Part shown: piece after piece, positions 1-5,360 of the stretch
Layout: the number at the start of each line of letters is the position of its first letter
Numbering within the stretch: the first letter of the stretch is position 1
Assembly: GCA_010671965.1 (NCBI GenBank)
Contig: JAAHIC010000059.1
Span: 1 to 12,347, forward strand
Direction: 5' to 3'
Source: Leptolyngbya sp. SIO4C5
GTDB taxonomy: Bacteria > Cyanobacteriota > Cyanobacteriia > Phormidesmidales > Phormidesmidaceae
Length of the DNA stretch: 12,347 nucleotides
The notes under the pieces: generated by a model
Told to the model about the DNA's origin: nothing
The model's database searches: none
What the model saw: the letters and a program-made list of their open reading frames with translations, nothing else
Position numbers and translations under genes: made by a program

Positions 1-3
1 CCC

Positions 4-402
4 TTAAATCGATCCGTTACGTTTAGCTTGCAGCAGAGCACCAAGCAATCCAGTAACATTGAGACTTAGGTCAATCGCTAGCGATCTCCCACGACGCTCA
101 TCCATCAAAACTAGATCGGCTCTAAGCTCTATCGCTAATACAATTGCTTCCGCTTCACCAATATCGATGTCATCTCGATCGGATTGAATACTGATAACGC
201 TTTTGGTATCTGCTACAGATTGAGTCTGAATCCAAGCTAAAGTTTGAACTTCAACTGCACCAGGAACTTCTTTTCCGGCAGCTACCATTTCGGTATAGAC
301 TGCAACAGGAATAATGATGGTTTTGTAAAGCTGTCTAAGTAAGTCTAACTGATTGATAGCTGCAAGATTGGTAATAGGCGAGGTATCGCTGATAACAATC
401 AC
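4..402 (-). CDS. DUF3368 PIN-like toxin of a type II toxin-antitoxin pair, possibly C-terminally short
   Basis: The 132-residue product matches the DUF3368 family, PIN-domain-like proteins encoded beside UPF0175 proteins and thought to be ribonuclease toxins. Candidate acidic metal-binding residues are D6 in the N-terminal VISDTSPI motif, E83 and E85 in the GEAEA helix, and D96 and D101 in DLVLMDERRGR. The start is GTG at 402-400, overlapping the TGA stop of the upstream antitoxin gene (shared GTGA), which implies translational coupling. The stop TAA lies at 6-4, three bases from the window edge. From memory, family members usually continue about 20 to 30 residues past the GLLGALLQAK helix seen here at 118-127, so this copy may be truncated. 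Family assignment is firm; RNase activity is inferred from the family. Confidence 0.82.
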   Translation of the reverse strand: MIVISDTSPITNLAAINQLDLLRQLYKTIIIPVAVYTEMVAAGKEVPGAVEVQTLAWIQTQSVADTKSVISIQSDRDDIDIGEAEAIVLAIELRADLVLMDERRGRSLAIDLSLNVTGLLGALLQAKRNGSI

Positions 403-644
403 AACAGATCCATTGACTGTAGCGTTCTGATATCTGACTCAAAATCATCAACACCGTAGTTGAGACACAATCCTCTTTTTGCCAGTTCATGCTGAAACTC
501 AAGCACCGTTAACCCAGTCCAAGCACGAACCTTGCCACTGCTAATTTTTTCTTGTCCATACAGCATAATGGCAATTTCAAGCTTGAGTTCATCCTCGGTC
601 ATTTTAGCGGCCTGGAGGATATCATCTGGGACTACAACACTCAT
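399..644 (-). CDS. UPF0175 family antitoxin
   Basis: The 81-residue product matches UPF0175, small helical proteins that accompany DUF3368 PIN-like genes and act as putative antitoxins and likely autoregulators. Visible features are the N-terminal SVVVPDDIL strand, the helix ELKLEIAIMLY, the KISSGKVRAWTGLTVLEFQ helix-turn-helix-like segment and the acidic tail following CLNYGVDDFESD. I chose ATG at 644-642 because GGTGA lies five bases upstream and family members begin with this strand; an in-frame GTG at 653 would add three residues. The gene precedes and overlaps the toxin gene, the usual antitoxin-first order. It lies 59 bases downstream of trmO on the same strand, so it may have its own promoter or be read through from trmO. 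Base composition is more AT-rich than its neighbours. Confidence 0.82.
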   Translation of the reverse strand: MSVVVPDDILQAAKMTEDELKLEIAIMLYGQEKISSGKVRAWTGLTVLEFQHELAKRGLCLNYGVDDFESDIRTLQSMDLL

Positions 645-663
645 GGGCTTCACCGCAGGATAG

Positions 664-686
664 GAACTGTTCTATTTCAAGAATAG
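664..686. promoter_or_regulatory. Paired short inverted repeats upstream of the toxin-antitoxin genes
   Basis: Two small inverted repeats adjoin in the 59-base gap between trmO and the antitoxin gene: GAAC-T-GTTC (664-672) and CTATT-TCAAG-AATAG (672-686). Toxin-antitoxin operons often autoregulate through palindromes placed here. The second repeat could equally be a weak hairpin ending the trmO transcript. The arms are only four and five bases, so this is suggestive. Confidence 0.2.
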
Positions 687-703
687 GCGATGCTGGAAAA
701 ACT

Positions 704-1276
704 TCAGCTCACCCCCGGATGGCCCTCTGGGCCAAACACGTCCACCTCATGTACCTGCACCTGCTCCATCTCGCTCACATAGCCGCAGTGGGCCTCTGGA
801 AAAGCATCGCAGTACGCCACATAGGGCTTGATATCCAGCACTGGTGTCTGATCCAGCAGGTCAATGCCTTCGACAGACAGCATTAAACCGTCTACTTTTA
901 ACAGCTTGGGGGCGCTCAGGCCAATGGGATTGGGGCGATGGGGGGCGCGGGTGGCTAGGGTGCCTCGCCGGACACGGGGGCCACGGGGCGGCATGACGGT
1001 GGGGTTCCAGTGATGGTTGAGGTGCAGCCAGGAAATCACCCAGATGCGCTCGAATCCGGCCAGATCGTTGAGGGCGATCGCGGGCAGGACATCGGCAAAT
1101 AGCTCAATCTGGGCGATCGCGGGCTGATAGTCCTCTGGGGCTGACTGCAACGCCGCCTGTCGGGGGGTACCGTGGCGCTCTGTGTAGGGAGAATGCACCA
1201 CCCCGATAGGACGCAGCGTGATTTGATTGGGAAACGACACCGACTGGATATAGTCTTTGGGCGGTAGCTTGGGCAT
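704..1276 (-). CDS. trmO: TrmO: tRNA (N6-threonylcarbamoyladenosine(37)-N6)-methyltransferase
   Basis: TrmO (YaeB/TsaA/VirR family) uses S-adenosylmethionine to methylate the N6 of t6A at position 37 of ANN-decoding tRNAs, giving m6t6A. The 190-residue product has the family hallmarks: LRPIGVVHSPYTERHGTPRQ (residues 21-40), the beta-strand region LAGFERIWVISWLH (72-85), the charged loop PRGPRVRRGTLATRAPHRPNPIGLS (97-121) with the diagnostic RPNPIGLS, and LLDQTPVLDIKPYVAYCDAF (140-159). It is shorter than the E. coli protein, about 235 residues, because it lacks most of the C-terminal extension. The start is ATG 1276-1274 without a clear Shine-Dalgarno; no better start lies nearby. The gene is divergent from the aldo/keto reductase gene and is followed by the toxin-antitoxin module on the same strand. 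Two HIP1 sites lie inside it (1074, 1113). Confidence 0.9.
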   Translation of the reverse strand: MPKLPPKDYIQSVSFPNQITLRPIGVVHSPYTERHGTPRQAALQSAPEDYQPAIAQIELFADVLPAIALNDLAGFERIWVISWLHLNHHWNPTVMPPRGPRVRRGTLATRAPHRPNPIGLSAPKLLKVDGLMLSVEGIDLLDQTPVLDIKPYVAYCDAFPEAHCGYVSEMEQVQVHEVDVFGPEGHPGVS

Positions 1277-1416
1277 GAGGTTGCAGGGGAGGGGTCTTTA
1301 TTACTGAGATTTTAAGCTGGCACACAGGCCCGCATTTGAGGGAATGGCGGGTCATGACTGCCGTAAACAGCAAGTGCGCTAGGTTAAAGCTAGCAGCTCT
1401 TAGCAGGGACAGACTT

Positions 1417-2382
1417 ATGCAGCAGCGAACTTTGGGCAACTCGGATGTCCAGATTACACCGATCATTATGGGTACCTGGCAGGCCGGGAAAAAAGGCTGG
1501 GTGGGGGTGGAAGATCAGGCGGTGATTGACGCCATGAAGGCGGCTTTGGAGGCAGGCGTTACCACATTTGATACGGCTGAGGTCTATGGCGATGGCTACT
1601 CAGAGCAGCTTGTGGGTCAGGCGCTAGCAGGCCAGCGCGATCGCGTGGTGATTGCCACCAAGGTATTTGCTAATCACCTCAAGTTTGATCAGGTGATTGA
1701 GGCTTGCGAGCGATCGCTGCAAAATCTGCAAACCGACTATATCGATCTCTACCAGATTCACTGGCCTGCCGGGGCGTTTAATAGCGAAGTGGTGCCTGTA
1801 GCTGAAACCTTGCGGGCGATGAATCAGCTCAAGGAGCAGGGCAAAATCCGGGCGATTGGCGTCTCTAATTTTTCTAGAGAGCAGGTAGCCGAGGCGATGG
1901 AATACGCCCAGATTGATAGCCTGCAGCCCCCTTATTCTCTGTTTTGGCGGCAGGTAGAGCAGGATGCCATGCCTCTGTGCATTGAGCAAAATATTTCCAT
2001 CATTGCCTATTCGGCCTTGGCTCAGGGGTTGCTGACGGGTAAGTTTGGCCCGGACCATACCTTTGAAGAAGGAGATATTCGGGCTAAGAATAAGCTGTTT
2101 CAGCCACCGCTGTATCAGAAGGCGCAGCAGGCGTTAGATCAGCTCCGCCCGATCGCCGAGAAATACGAAACTAGCTTGGGTAATTTAGCGATCGCCTGGC
2201 TGATTGCTCAGCCTCACTCTAACGCCATTGTGGGGGCACGCCATGCGCAGCAGGCGGTGGAGAATGCCAAGGCGGGTAGCTTAGCGATCGCCCAGGCAGA
2301 TTTAAAGCAAATGGATCAAATTAGCCGCTTAGTCACCGATCACTTGGACGCAGATCCGGTGATGTGGCAGTTTGCGGCATAG
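1417..2382 (+). CDS. Aldo/keto reductase
   Basis: The 321-residue NADPH-dependent oxidoreductase has a (beta/alpha)8 barrel. The catalytic tetrad is visible: D52 and Y57 in FDTAEVYGDGYSE, K82 in VVIATKVF and H115 in YIDLYQIHWP. Further family motifs are RAIGVSNFS (145-153) and the C-terminal nucleotide-binding segment around AIVGARHAQQ. The N-terminus RTLGNSDVQITPIIMGTW is typical of the bacterial AKR branch that includes YajO/IolS-like enzymes. The physiological carbonyl substrate cannot be read from sequence. The open frame extends upstream to 1336, but ATG 1417 is preceded by AGGGA (1405-1409) at seven-base spacing and gives the family-length protein. It is divergent from trmO across about 140 bases and convergent with the VWD-domain gene. 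Confidence 0.92.
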   Translation: MQQRTLGNSDVQITPIIMGTWQAGKKGWVGVEDQAVIDAMKAALEAGVTTFDTAEVYGDGYSEQLVGQALAGQRDRVVIATKVFANHLKFDQVIEACERSLQNLQTDYIDLYQIHWPAGAFNSEVVPVAETLRAMNQLKEQGKIRAIGVSNFSREQVAEAMEYAQIDSLQPPYSLFWRQVEQDAMPLCIEQNISIIAYSALAQGLLTGKFGPDHTFEEGDIRAKNKLFQPPLYQKAQQALDQLRPIAEKYETSLGNLAIAWLIAQPHSNAIVGARHAQQAVENAKAGSLAIAQADLKQMDQISRLVTDHLDADPVMWQFAA

Positions 2383-2410
2383 AGTGGGCTGCTGCCCGCT
2401 GAACGAAAAG

Positions 2411-2437
2411 TGTAGGGCGGGCATTGCCCACCCTACA
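2411..2437. repeat. 27-bp REP-like palindrome, possible bidirectional terminator
   Basis: Thirteen-base arms flank a single central T at 2424; the left arm is TGTAGGGCGGGCA and the right arm pairs with it except for one C-A mismatch. It lies between the stop codons of two convergent genes. From memory, closely similar palindromes (TGTAGGGTGGGCA type) are dispersed in intergenic DNA of many cyanobacteria and other bacteria. A weaker GGGC/GCCC hairpin (about 2386-2397) lies just upstream. There is no T-run on either side, so intrinsic termination is uncertain. Confidence 0.7.
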
Positions 2438-2443
2438 GGGGGA

Positions 2444-3547
2444 TTAGAACGGGAAGCGCGGAATTGGCAGGGCGTCGCGGATTTCGTCAATGGCCCGATC
2501 GCGCAGCTCTTGCACTACGGCGTTGCCGATCGCATTCAGCGCCGCATTGGCAAAGCTGTTGTTGCCTGTTGCTGCCACGTCGAAGACGCAGCCGTCTAGC
2601 AGCGCCTCGTCTACCCCTGCGTCGCGGCAGGTATTGAGGGCTGACTCAATTCGGGCAGGGGCAACGCCGTTGAGGCTGAAAAACTGACTGGGAAAGCTGC
2701 GATCGCTAAAACTGACCGTAGACTCACCAGGGGCATAGTCAAACAGGGATTCGGTCTGGGTGATGCGCCAGCTATCGCCAAAGCGACGGTAGAGATCGCT
2801 GAAGTAGGCGTCTTCGACCTGCCGCACCGGAATGACAGCAGGCAGAACGCTATCTAGGGCGCGGGTGGCGACGCTATAGGTAGAGCGACCGGGCAGAACG
2901 CTGCCGTCGCGGCTCATCAGGTCGTCGTTGGCGTTGCCGTTGTAGTTGCCCAATAGGCCAATCATCGTGTTGCGCCGATCGCGGCTGATAGTCGGCATGA
3001 TGTTCATGAAGCGATCGCCGCCGATATTAATAAAGTGCACGAGCACCTGATCGCCGCTGGGCCAAATCACCGCATAGTCTGAACGGCCCACTTCCTGCAC
3101 TTCGCCGCCGTTGGGTAGGGCTTCTGCATCCCGAATGCGAGTGCGATCGCCGTCAATCCAAACGGTTTCCCGATCGCCTTCCGGATCTTCTACATAGATG
3201 GCAACCCGGTGGCCGCAGACGTTCATGGCCACGGCGGTATTGAGCGACAGGTTGTTGCGATCGCCGACGCGCCCCTGACGGGCCTGCACTTCAAAGCTGC
3301 CATCGCGGGACTTGCTGAGGATATATTCGCCGATGGTTTGAAAGCTGTAGTGGAAGCCGTCATAGGTTTGAATGTGGGGGTCGCCGTAGCTGCGGCCCTG
3401 CACAGGGTTATCCAGCGGGTCGGCAGCAGCGCAGAAAGCCCCGGTGGTGGTGTTTTGGGCGGGAGCGGGGGTGATGGCAAAGGCCAGGGTGGTGAAGAGT
3501 CCGGCCAAGAATAGCCCCAACCCGCGAACGATTTTCATCTGTGGCAT
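2444..3547 (-). CDS. Exported protein with von Willebrand factor type D domain
   Basis: Taking ATG 3547 as start gives 367 residues; ATG 3538 (MKIVRG) is equally possible, and the open frame to 3637 looks like non-coding extension. A signal peptide follows (hydrophobic run GLGLFLAGLFTTLAFAI, cleavage likely near PAPAQN). The mature part opens with the VWD signature YGDPHIQTYDGFHYSFQTIG and ends the domain with GLLGNYNGNANDDLMSRDG, the bacterial version of the eukaryotic GLCGNFDG motif. After the domain come SWRITQTESLFDYAPGES and a CRDAGVDEALLDGCVFDVAATG segment, the pattern seen after VWD domains in mucin-like extracellular proteins. Six cysteines are few compared with eukaryotic VWD proteins. 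A surface or adhesive role is inferred from the domain; the ligand is unknown. Transcription is convergent with the aldo/keto reductase. Confidence 0.82.
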   Translation of the reverse strand: MPQMKIVRGLGLFLAGLFTTLAFAITPAPAQNTTTGAFCAAADPLDNPVQGRSYGDPHIQTYDGFHYSFQTIGEYILSKSRDGSFEVQARQGRVGDRNNLSLNTAVAMNVCGHRVAIYVEDPEGDRETVWIDGDRTRIRDAEALPNGGEVQEVGRSDYAVIWPSGDQVLVHFINIGGDRFMNIMPTISRDRRNTMIGLLGNYNGNANDDLMSRDGSVLPGRSTYSVATRALDSVLPAVIPVRQVEDAYFSDLYRRFGDSWRITQTESLFDYAPGESTVSFSDRSFPSQFFSLNGVAPARIESALNTCRDAGVDEALLDGCVFDVAATGNNSFANAALNAIGNAVVQELRDRAIDEIRDALPIPRFPF

Positions 3548-3681
3548 AAAGACATGCACTCTCACGCGAACTTCTCTAGCAGTTTCACCCGCGATCGCCC
3601 AAATTCCGCGAATTTTGCATTTTTTTCGGGCGATCACGGAACTGTGTAAAGCTTTTGGCTAGATCGATCGCTACAGGGAAC

Positions 3682-3716
3682 AACTGTTACGTCCCACATA
3701 AACTGTTGTTAAACAG
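3682..3716. promoter_or_regulatory. Direct AACTGTT repeats upstream of the VWD-domain gene
   Basis: AACTGTT occurs at 3682-3688 and again at 3701-3707, 19 bases apart (near two helical turns). The second copy is part of a small hairpin CTGTT-GTTA-AACAG (3703-3716). They lie about 140 to 170 bases upstream of the VWD-domain gene start. I see no convincing minus-strand promoter beside them. An operator is possible but unproven. Confidence 0.2.
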
Positions 3717-3761
3717 CGATCGATATATGTCCATCAACCCCCCGCGCTTTCTAGTTTCTGC

Positions 3762-3790
3762 TTGCTTGTCGGGGCCAGATACGGTAGATT
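3762..3790 (+). promoter_or_regulatory. Candidate sigma-70-type promoter for the structured leader
   Basis: TTGCTT (3762-3767) and TAGATT (3785-3790) are separated by 17 bases, matching group 1 sigma spacing. The -35 element keeps only the TTG of TTGACA and the -10 keeps four of six consensus bases. Transcription would begin near 3797, just before the folded region, giving a leader of about 215 nt before the ATG at 4011. Between 3548 and 3761 I see nothing else beyond the AACTGTT repeats and an AT-rich region. Confidence 0.35.
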
Positions 3791-3796
3791 CTTGAC

Positions 3797-3976
3797 TTAT
3801 AGCTGTGTGTGCGCAGCTTGACGTTCACCCAAAAATTTGGTCGAACGGTGCCGGAAGTTGTAACCAGCAACATTCCGGCACCTGACCCCTTCGACAGGTC
3901 CAAGCTGTCTCGGAGGCTGACGCTATTATTGCGCAGGCCGTCCCGAACTGCTATGTCTTGGGTCGGCCTTATTTTT
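3797..3976 (+). ncRNA. Candidate structured RNA: leader or small RNA of about 180 nt
   Basis: The sequence supports a branched fold. An outer stem pairs CAGCTTG (3814-3820) with CAAGCTG (3901-3907), seven perfect pairs. It encloses a hairpin GTTC/GAAC (3823-3846) continued by ACC/GGT, and a perfect 10-bp stem GGTGCCGGAA (3847-3856) with TTCCGGCACC (3873-3882), itself extended by GTTG/CAAC. A terminator-like hairpin closes the 3' end. It may be a cis-acting leader for the 95-residue protein or an independent small RNA. No known family is recognised; the core of the glutamine riboswitch class is absent. I infer the fold from complementarity only, without an energy calculation. Confidence 0.4.
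3935..3976 (+). terminator. Terminator-like hairpin upstream of the 95-residue protein gene
   Basis: AGGCCG (3935-3940) pairs with CGGCCT (3964-3969). After a T-T mismatch the stem continues as CCCGA against TTGGG (one G-T wobble), leaving an 11-base loop. TATTTTT follows directly (3970-3976). This is the shape of an intrinsic terminator, and it ends 34 bases before the ATG at 4011. It would stop either a small RNA or, if conditional, the downstream gene. Confidence 0.42.
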
Positions 3977-4011
3977 GGGCTTCCTTACCCCATTCAGGAG
4001 GAATCCCAAAA
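3973..4011 (+). promoter_or_regulatory. Hairpin sequestering the ribosome binding site
   Basis: TTTTGGGCTTCCT (3973-3985) pairs with AGGAATCCCAAAA (3999-4011): 12 of 13 positions complementary, one C-T mismatch (3980/4004), 13-base loop. The right arm takes in the second half of the Shine-Dalgarno AGGAGG (3996-4001), all of the spacer and the A of the start codon. The left arm includes the T-run of the terminator-like hairpin, so the two structures may influence each other. Reduced translation in the folded state is inferred. Confidence 0.5.
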
Positions 4012-4298
4012 TGCTGTTTTATATCCCCCCGAATCTCTTGGATTTGACTAATCTGGGAGACACAGAACCCGTACGCCTCAATATTCCCCGCGCCCAACCG
4101 GAGCGGGAGCGCCTGCGTCATTTGATCATGGGGTCGGCAGACGGAGTGCGATCGGCCATTAATACGCTGCATCTGTTGCACTATGCGGATCAGGGCCAGT
4201 GGAGTCCAATCTTGACAATTCCAGCCTCCGGTATTTGGCTGACGCCAGAGCAGGGAGAAGTGTTCAGCTATCTGCTGCGCTATCGATCGCTGAGCTAG
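4011..4298 (+). CDS. Conserved-looking 95-residue protein of unknown function
   Basis: I do not recognise a named family. The 95-residue soluble protein has no signal peptide or membrane segment. It begins MLFYIPPNLLDLTNLGDTEP, has a charged helix around ERERLRHLIMGS (31-42) and a central helix GVRSAINTLHLLHYADQ (45-61), and ends with a strand-like GEVFSYLLRYRSL. Start ATG 4011 is well supported by AGGAGG (3996-4001) at nine-base spacing; the open frame to 3975 lacks such support. Codon use and the strong ribosome site suggest a real gene, and its style resembles small cyanobacterial proteins. The leader contains a branched RNA fold, a terminator-like hairpin and a hairpin over its ribosome site, and a long hairpin follows its stop, so expression is probably controlled at the RNA level. 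Antisense frames here look like shadows. Confidence 0.68.
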   Translation: MLFYIPPNLLDLTNLGDTEPVRLNIPRAQPERERLRHLIMGSADGVRSAINTLHLLHYADQGQWSPILTIPASGIWLTPEQGEVFSYLLRYRSLS

Positions 4299-4310
4299 GT
4301 CGAGACTTCT

Positions 4311-4372
4311 AGGGACTGTTTTTTGCTTTAAAGGCGAAGTCATTTTGCTGACACCCGGCAAGAACGGTCCCT
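4311..4372 (+). terminator. Long-looped inverted repeat after the 95-residue protein gene
   Basis: AGGGACTGTTTT (4311-4322) pairs with AGAACGGTCCCT (4361-4372): 12 positions with two G-T wobbles. The 38-base loop holds a further small stem TTGCT/GGCAA. It begins 13 bases after the stop codon. No T-run follows, so it may be a stabilising 3' hairpin or a degraded small repeat, and not a classical terminator. Confidence 0.35.
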
Positions 4373-4478
4373 GCATGGCCTAAACCATATTCAGAGCCGC
4401 TTCAAAAGCCTGCAGCAGTGATTCCTCCGTTTCTTGCGGCCAGCGCACCTTCATATCCTGTATGAACAACAATCGTTC

Positions 4479-4730
4479 TTACAAAATGGCTGAAAGCTGC
4501 TCAATTAGATCATCTAGCCGTTCTTCGCAAAACTGCTCCGCCGCTTCCAGCGCCATGCCTCGCTCCCGCACATACGTCTCGAAGGCGTTGTAAATCATGG
4601 CGATCGCCGTTTCTTTCTCCTCCGGTCCCAGCGCCCAGCGCAGTTCAAGGCAGCCGCGAATCATCAGATTGACCAAGTGGTTTTCCCGGTGCAGATCGGC
4701 TAGGAGCTGGTCAGCGAGATTAAAGGACAT
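4479..4730 (-). CDS. 83-residue predicted helical protein of unknown function
   Basis: No named family is recognised. The product reads [20 protein letters not shown] and continues as an acidic, mostly alpha-helical protein without signal peptide or membrane segment ([40 protein letters not shown]). I chose ATG 4730; an in-frame ATG at 4766 would add a proline-rich 12-residue stretch unlike the rest. Neither start has a clear Shine-Dalgarno. The frame stays open for 32 codons after the TAA stop, ending at 4380. The gene is divergent from the exported protein at 4920. That it is expressed is inferred from its protein-like composition; a HIP1 site lies within it near 4590. Confidence 0.5.
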   Translation of the reverse strand: MSFNLADQLLADLHRENHLVNLMIRGCLELRWALGPEEKETAIAMIYNAFETYVRERGMALEAAEQFCEERLDDLIEQLSAIL

Positions 4731-4789
4731 AGGCAGACAAGTGGGGGGGTGGCCTAGTGTGATCATAACCTGGGCTGTTTGTTCGTATT

Positions 4790-4816
4790 GGCTGAGACAG
4801 AGGAGCTAAGTCAGCC
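4790..4816. repeat. Short inverted repeat in the divergent intergenic region
   Basis: GGCTGA (4790-4795) and TCAGCC (4811-4816) are perfect inverted repeats with a 15-base spacer. A second overlapping pair, GGGCTG (4772-4777) and CAGCCC (4812-4817), competes for the same right arm. The position between two divergent genes would fit an operator or alternative leader folding; nothing more can be said. Confidence 0.25.
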
Positions 4817-4919
4817 CTGGGAGTGAAGCCAGTTGGGGGGCCGAGCGCCTACGGTAAAAGTCAGAATGGTGACAAATGAGCCGCAATTTTTGATGATTTT
4901 TGAGTTGAAGTTGAAGCAT

Positions 4920-5294
4920 ATGTTGAGTATTTTGTCGGGTCTGAGTTTTTGGCGGCGGGCCGCTCTGCTAGGACTGCTAGCAGTAGCGCTGTGGTTCGGC
5001 ACGGCGGTCTATGCGCCTGCGACCTGGGCCGCCGATACGCCTGAAGCCGAAGCGTATGAAAATGGGCCAGTGCGTCCTTCTTACAATCCCTTGAGCAACG
5101 AAAATTTTCAGGGCGGCGTCGATGCTGAAACCGCTGCCAAAGCTACTGTCGATGGGCCTGACTCGCAGGCCGGTAAAGGACTGGTTGATAGCGTTAAAGA
5201 CTTTTTCAGCGACCAGCCCCAGTCCGATGCCCTGACCGACAAGCAGGTAGAAGAGAATCCCACCCTGAAGCGCTACAACACAGGGCCGCAGTAA
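4920..5294 (+). CDS. Small exported protein of unknown function
   Basis: The 124-residue product starts with a signal peptide: SFWRRAALLGLLAVALWFGTAV, then APATWA with likely cleavage near residue 37. The predicted mature protein of about 87 residues is hydrophilic and acidic, rich in Asn, Pro, Asp and Gly (SYNPLSNENFQGGVDAETAA, GLVDSVKDFFSDQPQSDALT), and contains no cysteine. It should be periplasmic or thylakoid-lumenal. The paired arginines before the hydrophobic core lack the full twin-arginine consensus. The open frame extends to 4833, but the hydrophobic leader begins just after ATG 4920; the Shine-Dalgarno is weak. The 50-residue membrane protein follows 66 bases downstream on the same strand and may be co-transcribed. 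No family recognised. Confidence 0.62.
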   Translation: MLSILSGLSFWRRAALLGLLAVALWFGTAVYAPATWAADTPEAEAYENGPVRPSYNPLSNENFQGGVDAETAAKATVDGPDSQAGKGLVDSVKDFFSDQPQSDALTDKQVEENPTLKRYNTGPQ

Positions 5295-5360
5295 GCCTGT
5301 AGTTAAGAGATTTCAGGGCGATCGCTCCAGAAGGTGGCCCGTTTATGCAAGGATTGTGCC

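Noticed and set aside
1104..1466. 120-codon minus-strand frame overlapping trmO and the aldo/keto reductase start.
   Set aside because: It overlaps the two well-identified genes and their shared promoter region and has no recognisable domain.
3820..3910. Possible glutamine riboswitch (glnA / Downstream-peptide class), because CGTTCACCC precedes a short cyanobacterial gene.
   Set aside because: The diagnostic core similar to GGACGGAAGTAGG and the closing GAAGGAACGC are not present; only GTTCACCC and a GGAAGT fragment match, and the GTTC arm pairs locally with GAAC.
3797..3976. Possible 6S RNA, because of the roughly 180-nt length and terminator-like end.
   Set aside because: 6S RNA is a rod with a large central bubble; here the best complementarity gives an outer stem enclosing two hairpins. 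I recognise no 6S consensus.
3809..4051. 80-codon plus-strand open frame starting at GTG.
   Set aside because: No ribosome site, lies across strong RNA structure and overlaps the better-supported gene at 4011 in another frame; composition is Arg/Ser/Leu-rich as in shadow frames.
3969..4376. 135-codon minus-strand open frame opposite the 95-residue protein gene.
   Set aside because: No ribosome site and shadow-like composition; the plus-strand frame has AGGAGG at nine-base spacing and starts cleanly.
4833..4860. TTGGGG-N16-TAAAAG as promoter for the exported small protein.
   Set aside because: The -35 keeps only TTG, the -10 is poor and the spacing is 16; not distinguishable from background.
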